Positions 7,878 through 16,657 of a stretch of DNA of 64,000 bases are shown one piece after another. The stretch is from Actinomadura meyerae. GTDB taxonomy: Bacteria > Actinomycetota > Actinomycetes > Streptosporangiales > Streptosporangiaceae. Each line of letters begins with the position of its first letter. Position 1 is the stretch's first letter. A program made the translations under genes and the position numbers. The notes beneath the pieces are model-generated. The model was not told the origin of the DNA, did not search any database, and was given only the letters and a program-made list of their open reading frames with translations. The DNA is taken from contig NZ_FZOR01000005.1 in assembly GCF_900188445.1 (NCBI RefSeq), positions 62,001-126,000 on the forward strand, read 5' to 3'.

Positions 7878-8966
7878 GTGATCAGTGCTGCCCGATCACG
7901 CCCGGGCGCGGGCGCGAACCGGCGGCGGCTCCGGCTCGCGGAGGCCGCCCGGCTCCTCACCACCCCGCTGCTGCCCGAGGACTACCTCGGCCTGGTCAAC
8001 CCGCTGTGGTCCGCGACCGACCCGCGCGGACGCGTCGAGGCCGTGCGGCACGAGGCGCCCGGCGCGGCGACGCTCGTGATCAGGCCCGGCCGGGCCTGGC
8101 GGGGGCACCGGCCGGGCCAGTGGGTCAGGATCGGCGCGGACATCGGCGGCGTCCGGCACTGGCGGACGTTCTCGCTGTCGTCCCCGCCCCGGCCGGACGG
8201 GCGGATCACCGTCACCGTCAAGGCCGCGCGCGACGGGTTCGTGTCCGCGCACCTCGTGCACGAGATCCGTCCCGGCGCGCTCGTCCACCTGGCCCCGGCG
8301 GACGGCGAGTTCGTGCTCCCGTCGCCGCTCCCCCGCAAGCTGCTCTTCATCACGGCCGGAAGCGGGATCACCCCGGTCATGGCCATGCTCCGCGCCCTCA
8401 CCGGCGAGCGCGAGCGCGGCGGCGCCGACATCGTCGTCCTGCACTCCGACCGGACGGCCGGCGACGTCATCTTCGGCGCCGAACTCCGCGCGATGGCCGG
8501 TATCGACCTGCACGAGCGGCACACGTCCAGCGAGGGCAGGCTCAAGCCGTCCGAACTGGCGGACGTCTGCCCCGACTGGGCGGAGCGCGAGACCTGGGCC
8601 TGCGGCCCCGGCGCGATGCTCGACGACCTCGCGGCGCACTGGGACGCCGCAGGGATCCCCAGCCGCCTGCGCGTCGAGCGGTTCCGGACCGTCCTGCAGG
8701 GCGGCGGCGAGGGCGGGCGCATCACGTTCACCAGGAGCGGCGTAGAAGCGGACGCCGACGGGAGCACGCCGCTCCTGGTCGCCGGCGAGAACGCGGGCGC
8801 GCTGCTGCCGAGCGGCTGCCGGATGGGCATCTGCTACAGCTGCGTCGGCCCGCTGCGCTCCGGACAGGTGCGGGACCTGCGCACCGGCCGGGTGCACGGC
8901 GAGGAGGGCGAGATCGTCCAGACCTGCGTCTCGGCGGCCGCCGGCCCCGTGGAAATCGACCTCTGA
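7878..8966 (+). CDS. Ferredoxin reductase with fused 2Fe-2S domain (desaturase electron donor)
   Basis: 362 residues from GTG 7878, which has AGGAGG 3 bases upstream. The FAD-binding barrel contains RTFSLSSPP, the NAD(P)H domain contains FITAGSGITPVMAML, and the C-terminal plant-type 2Fe-2S domain has the CRMGICYSC cluster motif with a fourth Cys in VQTCVSAAAG. This three-domain layout matches the reductases paired with DesA3-type desaturases (the mycobacterial Rv3230c type), passing electrons from NADPH to the di-iron desaturase. The next gene starts 15 bases downstream, so both are co-transcribed. A double palindrome precedes the gene. Confidence 0.88.
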   Translation: MISAARSRPGAGANRRRLRLAEAARLLTTPLLPEDYLGLVNPLWSATDPRGRVEAVRHEAPGAATLVIRPGRAWRGHRPGQWVRIGADIGGVRHWRTFSLSSPPRPDGRITVTVKAARDGFVSAHLVHEIRPGALVHLAPADGEFVLPSPLPRKLLFITAGSGITPVMAMLRALTGERERGGADIVVLHSDRTAGDVIFGAELRAMAGIDLHERHTSSEGRLKPSELADVCPDWAERETWACGPGAMLDDLAAHWDAAGIPSRLRVERFRTVLQGGGEGGRITFTRSGVEADADGSTPLLVAGENAGALLPSGCRMGICYSCVGPLRSGQVRDLRTGRVHGEEGEIVQTCVSAAAGPVEIDL

Positions 8967-8981
8967 GGCTCTGGAGGACTC

Positions 8982-10076
8982 ATGACCGACCATCTGACGG
9001 CCGCGGACCACGACGCCATCGCCGCCGAGCTGGACGCGCTCCGCGAGGAGATCATGTCGGCGCTGGGCGAGCGCGACGCGTCCTACATCCGCCGGGTGAT
9101 CCGCTGGCAGCGCGGCCTGGAGATCACCGGCCGGGCGCTGCTGATGGCCTCCTCGGTGCCGCCCGCCTGGGTCGCCGGGACCGCGACGCTCACCGTCGCG
9201 AAGATCCTGGAGAACATGGAGATCGGGCACAACGTCATGCACGGCCAGTGGGACTGGATGCGCGACCCGAAGATCCACTCGACGACCTGGGAGTGGGACA
9301 ACGTCTCGCCCGCCGAGCAGTGGAAGCACTCGCACAACTTCGTCCACCACACCTATACGAACGTGATCGGCAAGGACAACGACGTCGGCTACGGCATCCT
9401 GCGCGTCGCGCCCGAGCAGAAGTGGAGCCCCGCCCACCTTCCGCAGCCCCTCTACAACCTGCTGCTCGCGATGTTCTTCGAGTACGGGGTGGCGGTCCAC
9501 GACCTGGAGACGGGCAAGGTCCTGGCGGGGAAGGTCGACCCGGAGGTCACCAAGGAGAAGCTGCGCCAGATCGGCCGCAAGATCGCCCGCCAGTGGGGCA
9601 AGGACTACGTGGCTTTCCCGCTGCTCAGCGGCCCGCAGTTCCTGTCCACGCTGGCCGCGAACTTCACCGCCAACGTGGCCCGCAACGTCTGGGCCCACAT
9701 GATCATCTTCTGCGGCCACTTCCCCGGCGACGTCGACGTCTTCGCCAAGGACCGCCTGGACGGCGAAACGAAGGGCGAGTGGTACGTCCGGCAGCTGTGC
9801 GGCTCGGCGAACATCACCGGCGGGCCCCTGTTCCACCTGATGACGGGGAACCTCAGCCACCAGATCGAGCACCACCTGTTCCCCGACATGCCGAGCAACC
9901 GCTACGCCGAGATCGCCCCGCGCATCCGCGCGCTGTGCGAGAAGTACGACCTGCCGTACCACACGGGCTCCCTGTCGAAGCAGGTCACGAGCACCTGGAA
10001 GAAGATCTTCAAGTACGCGCTGCCGCCGGCGGAGCGGCGCCGGCGTCAGCCGAGGGCCTGGGCGACCGGCAGGTAG
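8982..10076 (+). CDS. Membrane fatty-acyl desaturase (DesA3-like, stearoyl-CoA type)
   Basis: 364 residues, starting at an ATG with GGAGG 5 bases upstream. The three histidine boxes of membrane di-iron desaturases are present: GHNVMHG, HSHNFVHH and HQIEHHLFP, with hydrophobic segments between. It should introduce a double bond into acyl-CoA or lipid-bound acyl chains using electrons from the reductase encoded just upstream, thereby adjusting membrane fluidity. The delta-9 position is inferred from the family. Its 3' end overlaps the convergent acetyltransferase gene by 31 bases. Confidence 0.9.
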   Translation: MTDHLTAADHDAIAAELDALREEIMSALGERDASYIRRVIRWQRGLEITGRALLMASSVPPAWVAGTATLTVAKILENMEIGHNVMHGQWDWMRDPKIHSTTWEWDNVSPAEQWKHSHNFVHHTYTNVIGKDNDVGYGILRVAPEQKWSPAHLPQPLYNLLLAMFFEYGVAVHDLETGKVLAGKVDPEVTKEKLRQIGRKIARQWGKDYVAFPLLSGPQFLSTLAANFTANVARNVWAHMIIFCGHFPGDVDVFAKDRLDGETKGEWYVRQLCGSANITGGPLFHLMTGNLSHQIEHHLFPDMPSNRYAEIAPRIRALCEKYDLPYHTGSLSKQVTSTWKKIFKYALPPAERRRRQPRAWATGR

Positions 10077-10867
10077 AGGCGGGACGGGTCGTTCGCGATC
10101 GGGGCGCCGTACTCCATGACCGTGGTGGTGAAGGCGAGGCGGAGGCCGTGGTCCTCCGCCCACGCGATCAGCTCCGGGTGCCGGTGGTCGATGTCGAGAC
10201 GGATCGGGCCCCTGGGGGCGACCTCCTCCACCAGCGCGAGCGCGGTGCCGGCGTCCTGCGCGATGACGGGGCCGACGACGGCCCGGCCGTCGTTCCACCA
10301 CGCGCCGCCGTAGCCCACCACGCCGTTCTCGTCCCGGACGACTCGCAGCGTCTCGCAGAACTCCGCCAGGCCCTGGACCACCTGCGACCTGTCGGCGCCG
10401 AACACCTCGGTGTCGAGCTTGTGCACAGCGGGCAGATCGCCTGCCTCCACCGGTGCGGACACACCTTGGCTGGACGGCCCGTCCCACTCGCCCTTGTACG
10501 TCGTGCACAGGCCCACGGCGCGGAACCCAAGGCGCTCATATAGAGGACGCCCGTACTCCGTGGCCGTCAGGCACAGGCTGGCCGTGCCCGCGTTGTCCAT
10601 CGCATGGCGCATCAGCCGTCCGCCTAGGCCGCGCCGCTCGAAGCGCTTGGCGACCAGCACCATGCTGATGGCCGCGACGTCCTTGCCGTAGGGGGTGGAC
10701 ACCACCGTCCCGGCGAGCCCTCCGTCGCCGTCGTCGATGCCGTAGACGTCGCCCACCGAGAACAGGAACCGCCACTTGCGTTCCTCAGGCCCCCACTCGC
10801 GGTCCTCCGCGAGACGCTGGCAGGCGCCGAGTTCATCGATCCCCAGCAACCGCACAGCATCGTCCAT
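10046..10867 (-). CDS. GNAT-family N-acetyltransferase (two-domain)
   Basis: 273 residues. The first GNAT domain carries the acetyl-CoA loop in RRGLGGRLMRHAM (about 77-89) and the C-terminal TATEYGRPLYERLGFRAV. A second, degenerate GNAT-like domain (about 140-270, with VVGYGGAWWNDGRAVVGPVI) resembles the C-terminal domain of YitI/Acetyltransf_18 proteins. Substrate is unknown. The gene is convergent with the desaturase and the coding ends overlap by 31 bases. It stands alone on the minus strand. Confidence 0.75.
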   Translation of the reverse strand: MDDAVRLLGIDELGACQRLAEDREWGPEERKWRFLFSVGDVYGIDDGDGGLAGTVVSTPYGKDVAAISMVLVAKRFERRGLGGRLMRHAMDNAGTASLCLTATEYGRPLYERLGFRAVGLCTTYKGEWDGPSSQGVSAPVEAGDLPAVHKLDTEVFGADRSQVVQGLAEFCETLRVVRDENGVVGYGGAWWNDGRAVVGPVIAQDAGTALALVEEVAPRGPIRLDIDHRHPELIAWAEDHGLRLAFTTTVMEYGAPIANDPSRLYLPVAQALG

Positions 10868-10926
10868 GAGCGGACGCTAGGGCGGCACCGGCGGCGTCCA
10901 CAACCGAATTACGGTCGTCCCTGCCT

Positions 10927-11592
10927 TCAGTAGACGGAGACTCCGTAGGCGGAGAGGATCGGGTTGATCGGCTGGAAGAAGGACGAGCCTCCGCTGGCGC
11001 AGTCGCCGATGCCGCCGATGCCCAGGCCGAGGGCGGTGGTGCCTGAGAAATAAGGGGCGCCCGCGGTGTCGCCGGGTTCGGTGCAGACGGTCGTCTGAGC
11101 CAGGCCGGTGACCGTCCCCTCGGGGAAGCGGATGGTGACGTTGAGCGCCGTCACCGTCCCGCACCGGACGCCGGTGGTGGGGCTGCTGCGGCACACGCGC
11201 TGGCCGATGACCGGGTTGCCCGCCGACGTGATGTCCTGGGAGCCGGGGTGGAGGAGGACGCTGCCGGGCCGCTCCACCTGCGGCTCGACGTACCGGACGA
11301 GCGCGACGGCGACATTGGTGACCGAGACGACGGTGCCGAGTTCCGTGGTCAGCCCCGCGTCGGCGTAGATGGTCAGCCCGACCTGCGCGCAGCCGCCCGC
11401 CGTGAGGAAGTAGTAGGTGCCGTTCTGGCGGACGTTGAAGCCCAGCGTGCAGCGGGCCCCGTTGCCCCCGTAGACCGCCTGCCCGCCTTCGGCACTCGGC
11501 GCGGCGGCGGGCGCAGTGGTGGTGGCATGGGCGGCGGGGGCGAAGACGGTCAGAACGGCCGATATCACGGCCATGGTGAACAAGCGGCGCAT
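10927..11592 (-). CDS. Secreted chymotrypsin-fold (streptogrisin-like) protein lacking the catalytic triad
   Basis: 221 residues from ATG 11592, which has AGGAGG 5 bases upstream; upstream codons in frame lack a ribosome site. Signal peptide about 1-23 (VFAPAAHA). The mature part has the streptogrisin pattern: GNGARCTLGFNV, then FLTAGGC, then EPGDTAGAPYF, with six Cys forming the usual pairs (48/68, 134/144, 170/198). The active-site positions are changed: His of TAGHC is Gly67, Ser of GDSGG is Thr176, and the Asp position appears to be Ala95. The large pro-domain of streptogrisins is also absent. It is therefore probably a non-enzymatic pseudoprotease such as a binder, inhibitor or matrix protein. 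That role is inference. Confidence 0.75.
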   Translation of the reverse strand: MRRLFTMAVISAVLTVFAPAAHATTTAPAAAPSAEGGQAVYGGNGARCTLGFNVRQNGTYYFLTAGGCAQVGLTIYADAGLTTELGTVVSVTNVAVALVRYVEPQVERPGSVLLHPGSQDITSAGNPVIGQRVCRSSPTTGVRCGTVTALNVTIRFPEGTVTGLAQTTVCTEPGDTAGAPYFSGTTALGLGIGGIGDCASGGSSFFQPINPILSAYGVSVY

Positions 11593-11814
11593 CACGAACC
11601 TCCTGTGGGAGCCCAGGTCGGTGGCTCCCCGGAATAGTGCGTAGGACCGGCCTGCGCGGCAAGGGGACGAAGGTGCCAAGGTTCACGGGGGCCGTCCATC
11701 AGAATCTCGATCACCCCAGGTGGGAGGGTGGTCGTGGAGTCACCATGACCTCGTGTGGGTTCTCCAGACCATTCCATGGGACGGACGGGAACCGGCGCGG
11801 GTGAGGATTCCAGG

Positions 11815-13704
11815 ATGACCGAAAGTAGGGACGAGTCCGGGTCGTACGCCGGGCGGACCGCCTGGGCACGGAGCCTGCGGACCCCGCTGCGGGAGTTCCT
11901 GCGCACCGAGACCGGCGGCGCCGTGGTGCTGCTGACCGCGACGCTCGGAGCGCTCCTCTGGGCGAACGTGGACGCGGGCTCCTACGAGCGGCTGTGGACG
12001 ATGGACGCGTCCGTCACCGTCGGCGGCAACGGCATCACGCGGGACCTGCGCGACTGGATCAACGGCGGCCTGATGACGGTGTTCTTCTTCGTCGTCGGGC
12101 TGGAGGCGCGGCGCGAGTTCGACGTGGGCGAGCTGCGCGACCGGCGGCGGCTCGCGCTGCCGCTCGCCGCCGGGCTCGGCGGCCTGGCGGTGCCGGTCGC
12201 GATCTACCTGGTCTTCAACGCCGGGCAGGACACCGCGCACGGCTGGGGCATCGCGATGTCGACCGACACCGCGTTCGCGCTCGGGGTGCTGGCGCTGGTC
12301 GGGCGGCGCTTCCCGGCCCGGCTGCGCGCGTTCCTGCTCACCGCGACCGTGGTGGACGACGTCGTCGCGCTCGCGGTCATCGCGATCTTCTACAGCGAGG
12401 AGGTGCACGTCGCGTCGCTGCTGGCGGCGCTCGGCGTGTTCGCCGCCGTCGTCGCGCTCCGCGCCACCGGCAGCCGACAGACCGGCCTCTACGTGCTGCT
12501 GGGCGTGGGCGCGTGGCTGGCGCTGGAGTCGTCCGGGGTGGAGCCGGTGGTCATCGGGCTGGCGATGGGCCTGCTGACGTACGCGCATCCGGCGGCGCGC
12601 AGCGACCTGGAGCGCGCGTCCGAGGTCTTCCGGCTGTTCCGGGAGCAGCCGACGCCGGAGTACGCGCGGTCGGCGCAGACGCTCGTGGCGGCGGCGATCT
12701 CGCCGAACGACCGGCTGCAACTGCTGATCCACCCGTGGACGAGCTACGTCATCGTCCCGCTGTTCGCGCTCGCCAACGCCGGGATCGCCATCAGCGGCGA
12801 CTTCCTCGGCCGCGCGTTCACCTCCCCGGTCACTCTCGGCATCCTGGTCGGCTACGTCGCCGGGAAGCCGATCGGCCTCGTCGGCCTGTCCTGGCTGGTC
12901 ACCTGGCTGAGCCGGGGCCGGCTGCGGCCGCCGGTCGGCTGGGCGGCGGTCGGCGGCGGCGGCGCCGTCGCCGGCGTCGGGTTCACCGTGGCGCTGCTGA
13001 TCGCGACGATCACCTTCACCGGGACGCGGCTGGAGGAGGCGAAGATCGGCATCCTGATGGCCGCGCTGGGCGCCACGGTCCTCACCTGGCTCGTCGTCCG
13101 CGCGACCAGGCTGCTGCCCGCGACCTGGCGGTTGCGCGCCCTCCTCGGGACGGCGGAGACGATCATCGACCTGGCCGCGCCGGTCGACGAGACGCGCGAC
13201 CACATCCGCGGCCCCGCCCGCGCCCCGGTCACCGTCGTCGAGTACGGCGACTTCGAATGCCCCTACTGCGGTCAGGCGGAGGACGTCATCCGGGAGCTGC
13301 TCGCCGACTACGGGGACGTCCGGTACGTGTGGCGGCACCTGCCGCTCACCGACGTCCACCCGCAGGCGCAGCTCGCGGCGCAGGTGGCGGAGGCCGCGGC
13401 CGCGCAGGGCGCGTTCTGGGAGATGCACGACCTGCTCCTGATGCACCAGGACGAGCTGCAGCCGAAGGACCTCATCCGCTACGCGAGCGAGCTCGGCCTC
13501 GACCTCGACCGGTTCCGCGCCGACGTGCGCGGGAACCGGAGCATCGACCACATCGCCGAGGACATCGAGTCCGCCGACCTGAGCGGCGTCTCCGGTACCC
13601 CGACCTTCTTCGTCAACGGCCGCCGCCACATCGGCGCCTACGACATCACGGCCCTCTCCGCGGCCGTCAAGACCGCCCGCAAGACGATCGCCCTGCGCTC
13701 CTGA
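11815..13704 (+). CDS. nhaA: NhaA Na+/H+ antiporter fused to a DsbA-like thioredoxin domain
   Basis: 629 residues from ATG 11815 (AGGATTCCAGG just upstream); a GTG 60 bases earlier is possible. The first two thirds are a complete NhaA antiporter of about 11 helices, with the adjacent aspartates of the ion site, Asp181-Asp182 in TATVVDDVVAL, and the FFFVVGLEARREF segment. Residues about 455-620 form a DsbA-family thioredoxin domain with the redox pair CPYC (Cys482, Cys485) and the cis-Pro loop GVSGTPTFFVNG. This fusion is known in actinobacteria. The antiporter exports Na+ in exchange for protons. The thioredoxin domain may sense or catalyse thiol redox, but its side of the membrane and role are not settled. 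Confidence 0.88.
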   Translation: MTESRDESGSYAGRTAWARSLRTPLREFLRTETGGAVVLLTATLGALLWANVDAGSYERLWTMDASVTVGGNGITRDLRDWINGGLMTVFFFVVGLEARREFDVGELRDRRRLALPLAAGLGGLAVPVAIYLVFNAGQDTAHGWGIAMSTDTAFALGVLALVGRRFPARLRAFLLTATVVDDVVALAVIAIFYSEEVHVASLLAALGVFAAVVALRATGSRQTGLYVLLGVGAWLALESSGVEPVVIGLAMGLLTYAHPAARSDLERASEVFRLFREQPTPEYARSAQTLVAAAISPNDRLQLLIHPWTSYVIVPLFALANAGIAISGDFLGRAFTSPVTLGILVGYVAGKPIGLVGLSWLVTWLSRGRLRPPVGWAAVGGGGAVAGVGFTVALLIATITFTGTRLEEAKIGILMAALGATVLTWLVVRATRLLPATWRLRALLGTAETIIDLAAPVDETRDHIRGPARAPVTVVEYGDFECPYCGQAEDVIRELLADYGDVRYVWRHLPLTDVHPQAQLAAQVAEAAAAQGAFWEMHDLLLMHQDELQPKDLIRYASELGLDLDRFRADVRGNRSIDHIAEDIESADLSGVSGTPTFFVNGRRHIGAYDITALSAAVKTARKTIALRS

Positions 13705-13730
13705 CCTCGCCTCGGGCCTACGCTCCGGGG

Positions 13731-14585
13731 CTACGCTCCTGACCCCGTTTCGGGGGCGTCCGGGACGTCCCCGTTGTACATGGCGTCGTGCTGCTGACGG
13801 GGCGAGCACACCGAGGCGGACGGGCAGGAGCAGCGGCGCGATCCCACCTTCACCGTCACCCGGTCGCCGGGGACGTTGTAGCCGATGACCTGGCCCTCGC
13901 CCTCGGGCGTGCTGACGCGCGACCCCAGCCGCGGGGCCTTCTCCTTGAACTCCATGTAGAGCGGGTGCTCGTACTTCAGGCAGCACATGAGGCGGCCGCA
14001 GGCTCCGGCGATGCGGAGCGGGTTGACGGGGAGGTCCTGCTCCTTCGCCATGCGGACGGAGACGGGCTCGAAGTCCTTGAGGAAGGTGGCGCAGCACAGG
14101 TCGCGGCCGCAGGGGCCGATGCCGCCCTGGAGGCGCGCCTCGTCGCGGGGGCCGACCTGGCGGAGCTCGACGCGGGCCTTGATGCCGCGGGCCAGGTCGC
14201 GGACGAGGGCGCGGAAGTCGACCCGGTGCGGTGCGGTGAAGTAGATCTTGAAGACGTTGTCGTGGTCGAGGTAGTCGACGCCGATGACCTTCATCGGCAG
14301 CTCGTGCTTGCGGATGAGGCGCTTGGCGATCGAGCGGCCCTCGGCGCGGCGGCGGCGGTTGGTCTCGTCGCGGGCGAGGTGCTCCTCGGTGGCGGGGCCC
14401 GCGCACTCGGGCAGCCCCTCGATGTCGTCGGACACCCACTGGGGCGCCCACACGCACTCGGCGACCTCCGGGCCCGACTCGGTCGGGACGAGGACCTTGT
14501 CGCCGACCTTCGGGGTGTGCGGGCCCGGGTCGAGGTAGTACAGGCGGCCGTAACGGGTGAAGCTGACGGCCATCACCATGCCCAC
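13731..14585 (-). CDS. ricT: PSP1-domain protein RicT (YaaT-like)
   Basis: 284 residues. The PSP1 domain contains the Cys-rich core seen in RicT/YaaT: GPCGRDLCCATFLKDFEPV and GACGRLMCCLKYEH. The C-terminus has an additional basic Cys pair (RRCSCPSASVC) that is not usual in Bacillus homologues. In Bacillus RicT is part of an iron-sulfur complex that promotes RNase Y-dependent mRNA maturation. In actinomycetes the gene normally follows holB. Here four to five unrelated genes separate them on the same strand. The start may be ATG 14585 or ATG 14573; both lack a strong ribosome site. Confidence 0.85.
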   Translation of the reverse strand: MGMVMAVSFTRYGRLYYLDPGPHTPKVGDKVLVPTESGPEVAECVWAPQWVSDDIEGLPECAGPATEEHLARDETNRRRRAEGRSIAKRLIRKHELPMKVIGVDYLDHDNVFKIYFTAPHRVDFRALVRDLARGIKARVELRQVGPRDEARLQGGIGPCGRDLCCATFLKDFEPVSVRMAKEQDLPVNPLRIAGACGRLMCCLKYEHPLYMEFKEKAPRLGSRVSTPEGEGQVIGYNVPGDRVTVKVGSRRCSCPSASVCSPRQQHDAMYNGDVPDAPETGSGA

Positions 14586-14642
14586 GGTTTCGCTCCGTTC
14601 GCCCGGTTCCGTTGCTCCACGTTAGCCGTCCGGGCGCGTGCG

Positions 14643-15650
14643 TCACCAGGTGGCGTCGGCGAGGTCCTCCGCGGGGACGGCCGGGAGGCCCTGCGCGTAC
14701 AGGTCTCCGGCGGTGACCATGACCGTCTCGCCGGTGACGGCCGTGTCGATGTCGGTCACCGGGCCCGCCGCCTGCTGCTTCCACAGCACCTTCACCGGCT
14801 TGCCCGCGAGGGTGAACGTCTGGACGGTCAGCTGCGACTTCGCGACCGCCCCGGTGATGACGGTCTTGCCGTGGACGACCGCGTTGGAACTGCCCTTGGG
14901 CAGCGTCATGACGGCCTTGCTGGCCTTCAGGTTGCCTTCGGCGCCGCTGGTGTCGAGCGTGCGGAGCTGGCTCTTGGCCGAGCCGACGGGCGTCCAGACG
15001 AACGACAGTGAGGCACCGGACCAGGAGAGGCTGTCGACCCGGCCCGGGGACTTCGTCGTCCAGGTCTTGCTGGTGCCGCTGCGCAGGGACAGCACCGTCA
15101 CGCGGCCCCGCTTGCCCGAGTACGTCACGTAGGCGACCTGGTCGCCGGAGACGGCGATGTCCGACCAGGCGGTGGAGGTGCCGGGGACGGTCGCCTTCGG
15201 GATGTCCTTCAGGTCGTGCGGGTGCCCGTCGTCGTTCAGGTGGAGGCGCTGGAAGGTGACGGTGCGGTCGCCGTAGGACGCGACGATGTACGAGCCGTCC
15301 TTCGCGGCGGCGACGCGGTGGAAGACCCGGCCCCGCGGCGGAGCCACCGGCAGGCCCACGTTGGCGCCGGTGCGCACGTCGCGGACGAGCAGCGCCGTCC
15401 CGCGCGCGGTGACGCCGACGACGAAGCGGGGTTCGGTCGGGTCGGCCTTGGCGGCGGCGGCCGGCTTGGCCTCGCGCTCCTCGTCCGCGGCCTCCTGGCG
15501 GTTGTGCGCCAGGTCGACACCGCCGCCGATGAACAGCGCCGCGGCCGCGGCCGCGGCGAGCGGAGCCAGGCTCTTCCATGAGCCGAGCCTCATCCCCGAG
15601 TCGTCGCGCCTGCCGTCGTCCATGGGTACGCCGTGCACCTGCCTCTCCAC
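14643..15650 (-). CDS. Membrane-anchored beta-propeller-like protein, function unknown
   Basis: 335 residues at most. The start is uncertain: GTG 15650, GTG 15638 (GGAGAGG lies just before it) or ATG 15623. A single hydrophobic segment, LAPLAAAAAAALFIGGGV, anchors the N-terminus. The rest is an extracytoplasmic, strand-rich repeat region (GTALLVRDVRTGANVGLPVA, KDGSYIVASYGDRTVTFQRL, ISGDQVAYVTYSGKRG-like units) resembling WD40/PQQ-type propeller blades. No catalytic motif is seen. It lies between ricT and the fructosamine-kinase-like gene on the same strand. Confidence 0.6.
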   Translation of the reverse strand: MERQVHGVPMDDGRRDDSGMRLGSWKSLAPLAAAAAAALFIGGGVDLAHNRQEAADEEREAKPAAAAKADPTEPRFVVGVTARGTALLVRDVRTGANVGLPVAPPRGRVFHRVAAAKDGSYIVASYGDRTVTFQRLHLNDDGHPHDLKDIPKATVPGTSTAWSDIAVSGDQVAYVTYSGKRGRVTVLSLRSGTSKTWTTKSPGRVDSLSWSGASLSFVWTPVGSAKSQLRTLDTSGAEGNLKASKAVMTLPKGSSNAVVHGKTVITGAVAKSQLTVQTFTLAGKPVKVLWKQQAAGPVTDIDTAVTGETVMVTAGDLYAQGLPAVPAEDLADATW

Positions 15651-15814
15651 GCGTGGGTCACCGCGTCGTTTCTATCTCATCTACAGGCGCACAAAAACCC
15701 ATGAAGCGGGAGTTACCACATCGACGCCGAACGGCAGCCGCCCGGCGAGCACCACAGCGTCATCACGAAGCGTAACCAACGAGCGGTATCTGGCTACAGA
15801 GAGCTTGCCGTCGC

Positions 15815-16657
15815 TCAGCCGAGGGACGCGCGCGCGGCGTCCACCAGCGACGACCGGTACGAGGCGCCGAACAGCGCCACGTGGACCAGCAGCGGATGGA
15901 GCTGGTGCAGCGGGACGCGGGCGCGCCAGCCGTCCGCGAGCGGCGCCGCCTCGTCGTAGGCGGCCAGGACCGTGTCGAGGTGCGGCGTGCCGAAGAGCGC
16001 CATCATCGCGAGGTCGGTCTCCCGGTGCCCGCCGTGCGCGGCCGGGTCGATGAGCAGCGCCCGGCCGTCCGTCCACTGGACGTTCCCGGACCACAGGTCG
16101 CCGTGGATCCGGGACGGCGGCTCCGGCGGCCCGGCCAGCTCCTCGATCTCCGCCATCACCCGCTCGACCAGGCGGACGTCGCCCTCCGACAGGTGCCGGG
16201 CCCCGAGGCGGAGGAACGGTTCGAGGCGGCGCTCGGCGTACCAGCGCGGCCAGCCGCCGTCGTCGGGGGTGTTGTCGAGCGGGAGGTCGGCGATGAAGCC
16301 GTCCCAGGGCGCCCCGTAGGCGTCCGGGCGGTTCCCGGTGTGCAGGGCGGCCAGCTCGCGTCCGAACCGCTCGGCGGCGTCGCGGGACGGCGCCGCCGAC
16401 GGCAGCCACGGCAGGACGAGCATCCGGTCGTCGGCGGCGAGCACCTCCGGGACGGGCGTCCCGGGCCCCGCCTCGCCCAGCCACCGGAGCCCCGCCGCCT
16501 CCGCCGCGAACACCCCCGGCTGGTCGTCGGCGGCCTTCACGAACACCTCGCGGCCGTCCGCGAGGGACGCCCGGTGCAGCGTCCAGGAATGGCTGGAGCC
16601 GAGGTCGCGCACGTCCGAGACCCCGGTGCCGAGGAGGCGCTCCAGCCGGTCGCGCAC
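15815..16657 (-). CDS. Fructosamine-kinase-like phosphotransferase
   Basis: 280 residues from a GTG that directly follows the TGA of the phosphatase gene, so translation is likely coupled. Kinase-like fold: VFVKAADDQPGVFAAEAAGL provides the ATP-binding lysine and glutamate, RIHGDLWSGNVQW is the catalytic loop, and LIDPAAHGGHRETDLAMM is the metal-binding DPA loop. The family (fructosamine-3-kinase, also related to aminoglycoside phosphotransferases) phosphorylates ketoamines on glycated proteins and small molecules, allowing deglycation. Pairing with a low-molecular-weight phosphatase is recurrent in actinomycetes, since such phosphatases can act on the phosphorylated product. That link is inference. 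Confidence 0.8.
   Translation of the reverse strand: MRDRLERLLGTGVSDVRDLGSSHSWTLHRASLADGREVFVKAADDQPGVFAAEAAGLRWLGEAGPGTPVPEVLAADDRMLVLPWLPSAAPSRDAAERFGRELAALHTGNRPDAYGAPWDGFIADLPLDNTPDDGGWPRWYAERRLEPFLRLGARHLSEGDVRLVERVMAEIEELAGPPEPPSRIHGDLWSGNVQWTDGRALLIDPAAHGGHRETDLAMMALFGTPHLDTVLAAYDEAAPLADGWRARVPLHQLHPLLVHVALFGASYRSSLVDAARASLG

Noticed and set aside
11740..15579. A 1279-codon open frame on the minus strand across nhaA and ricT
   Set aside because: It is Arg/Gly/Ala-rich nonsense opposite or out of frame with clear genes; high-GC codon bias keeps shadow frames open.
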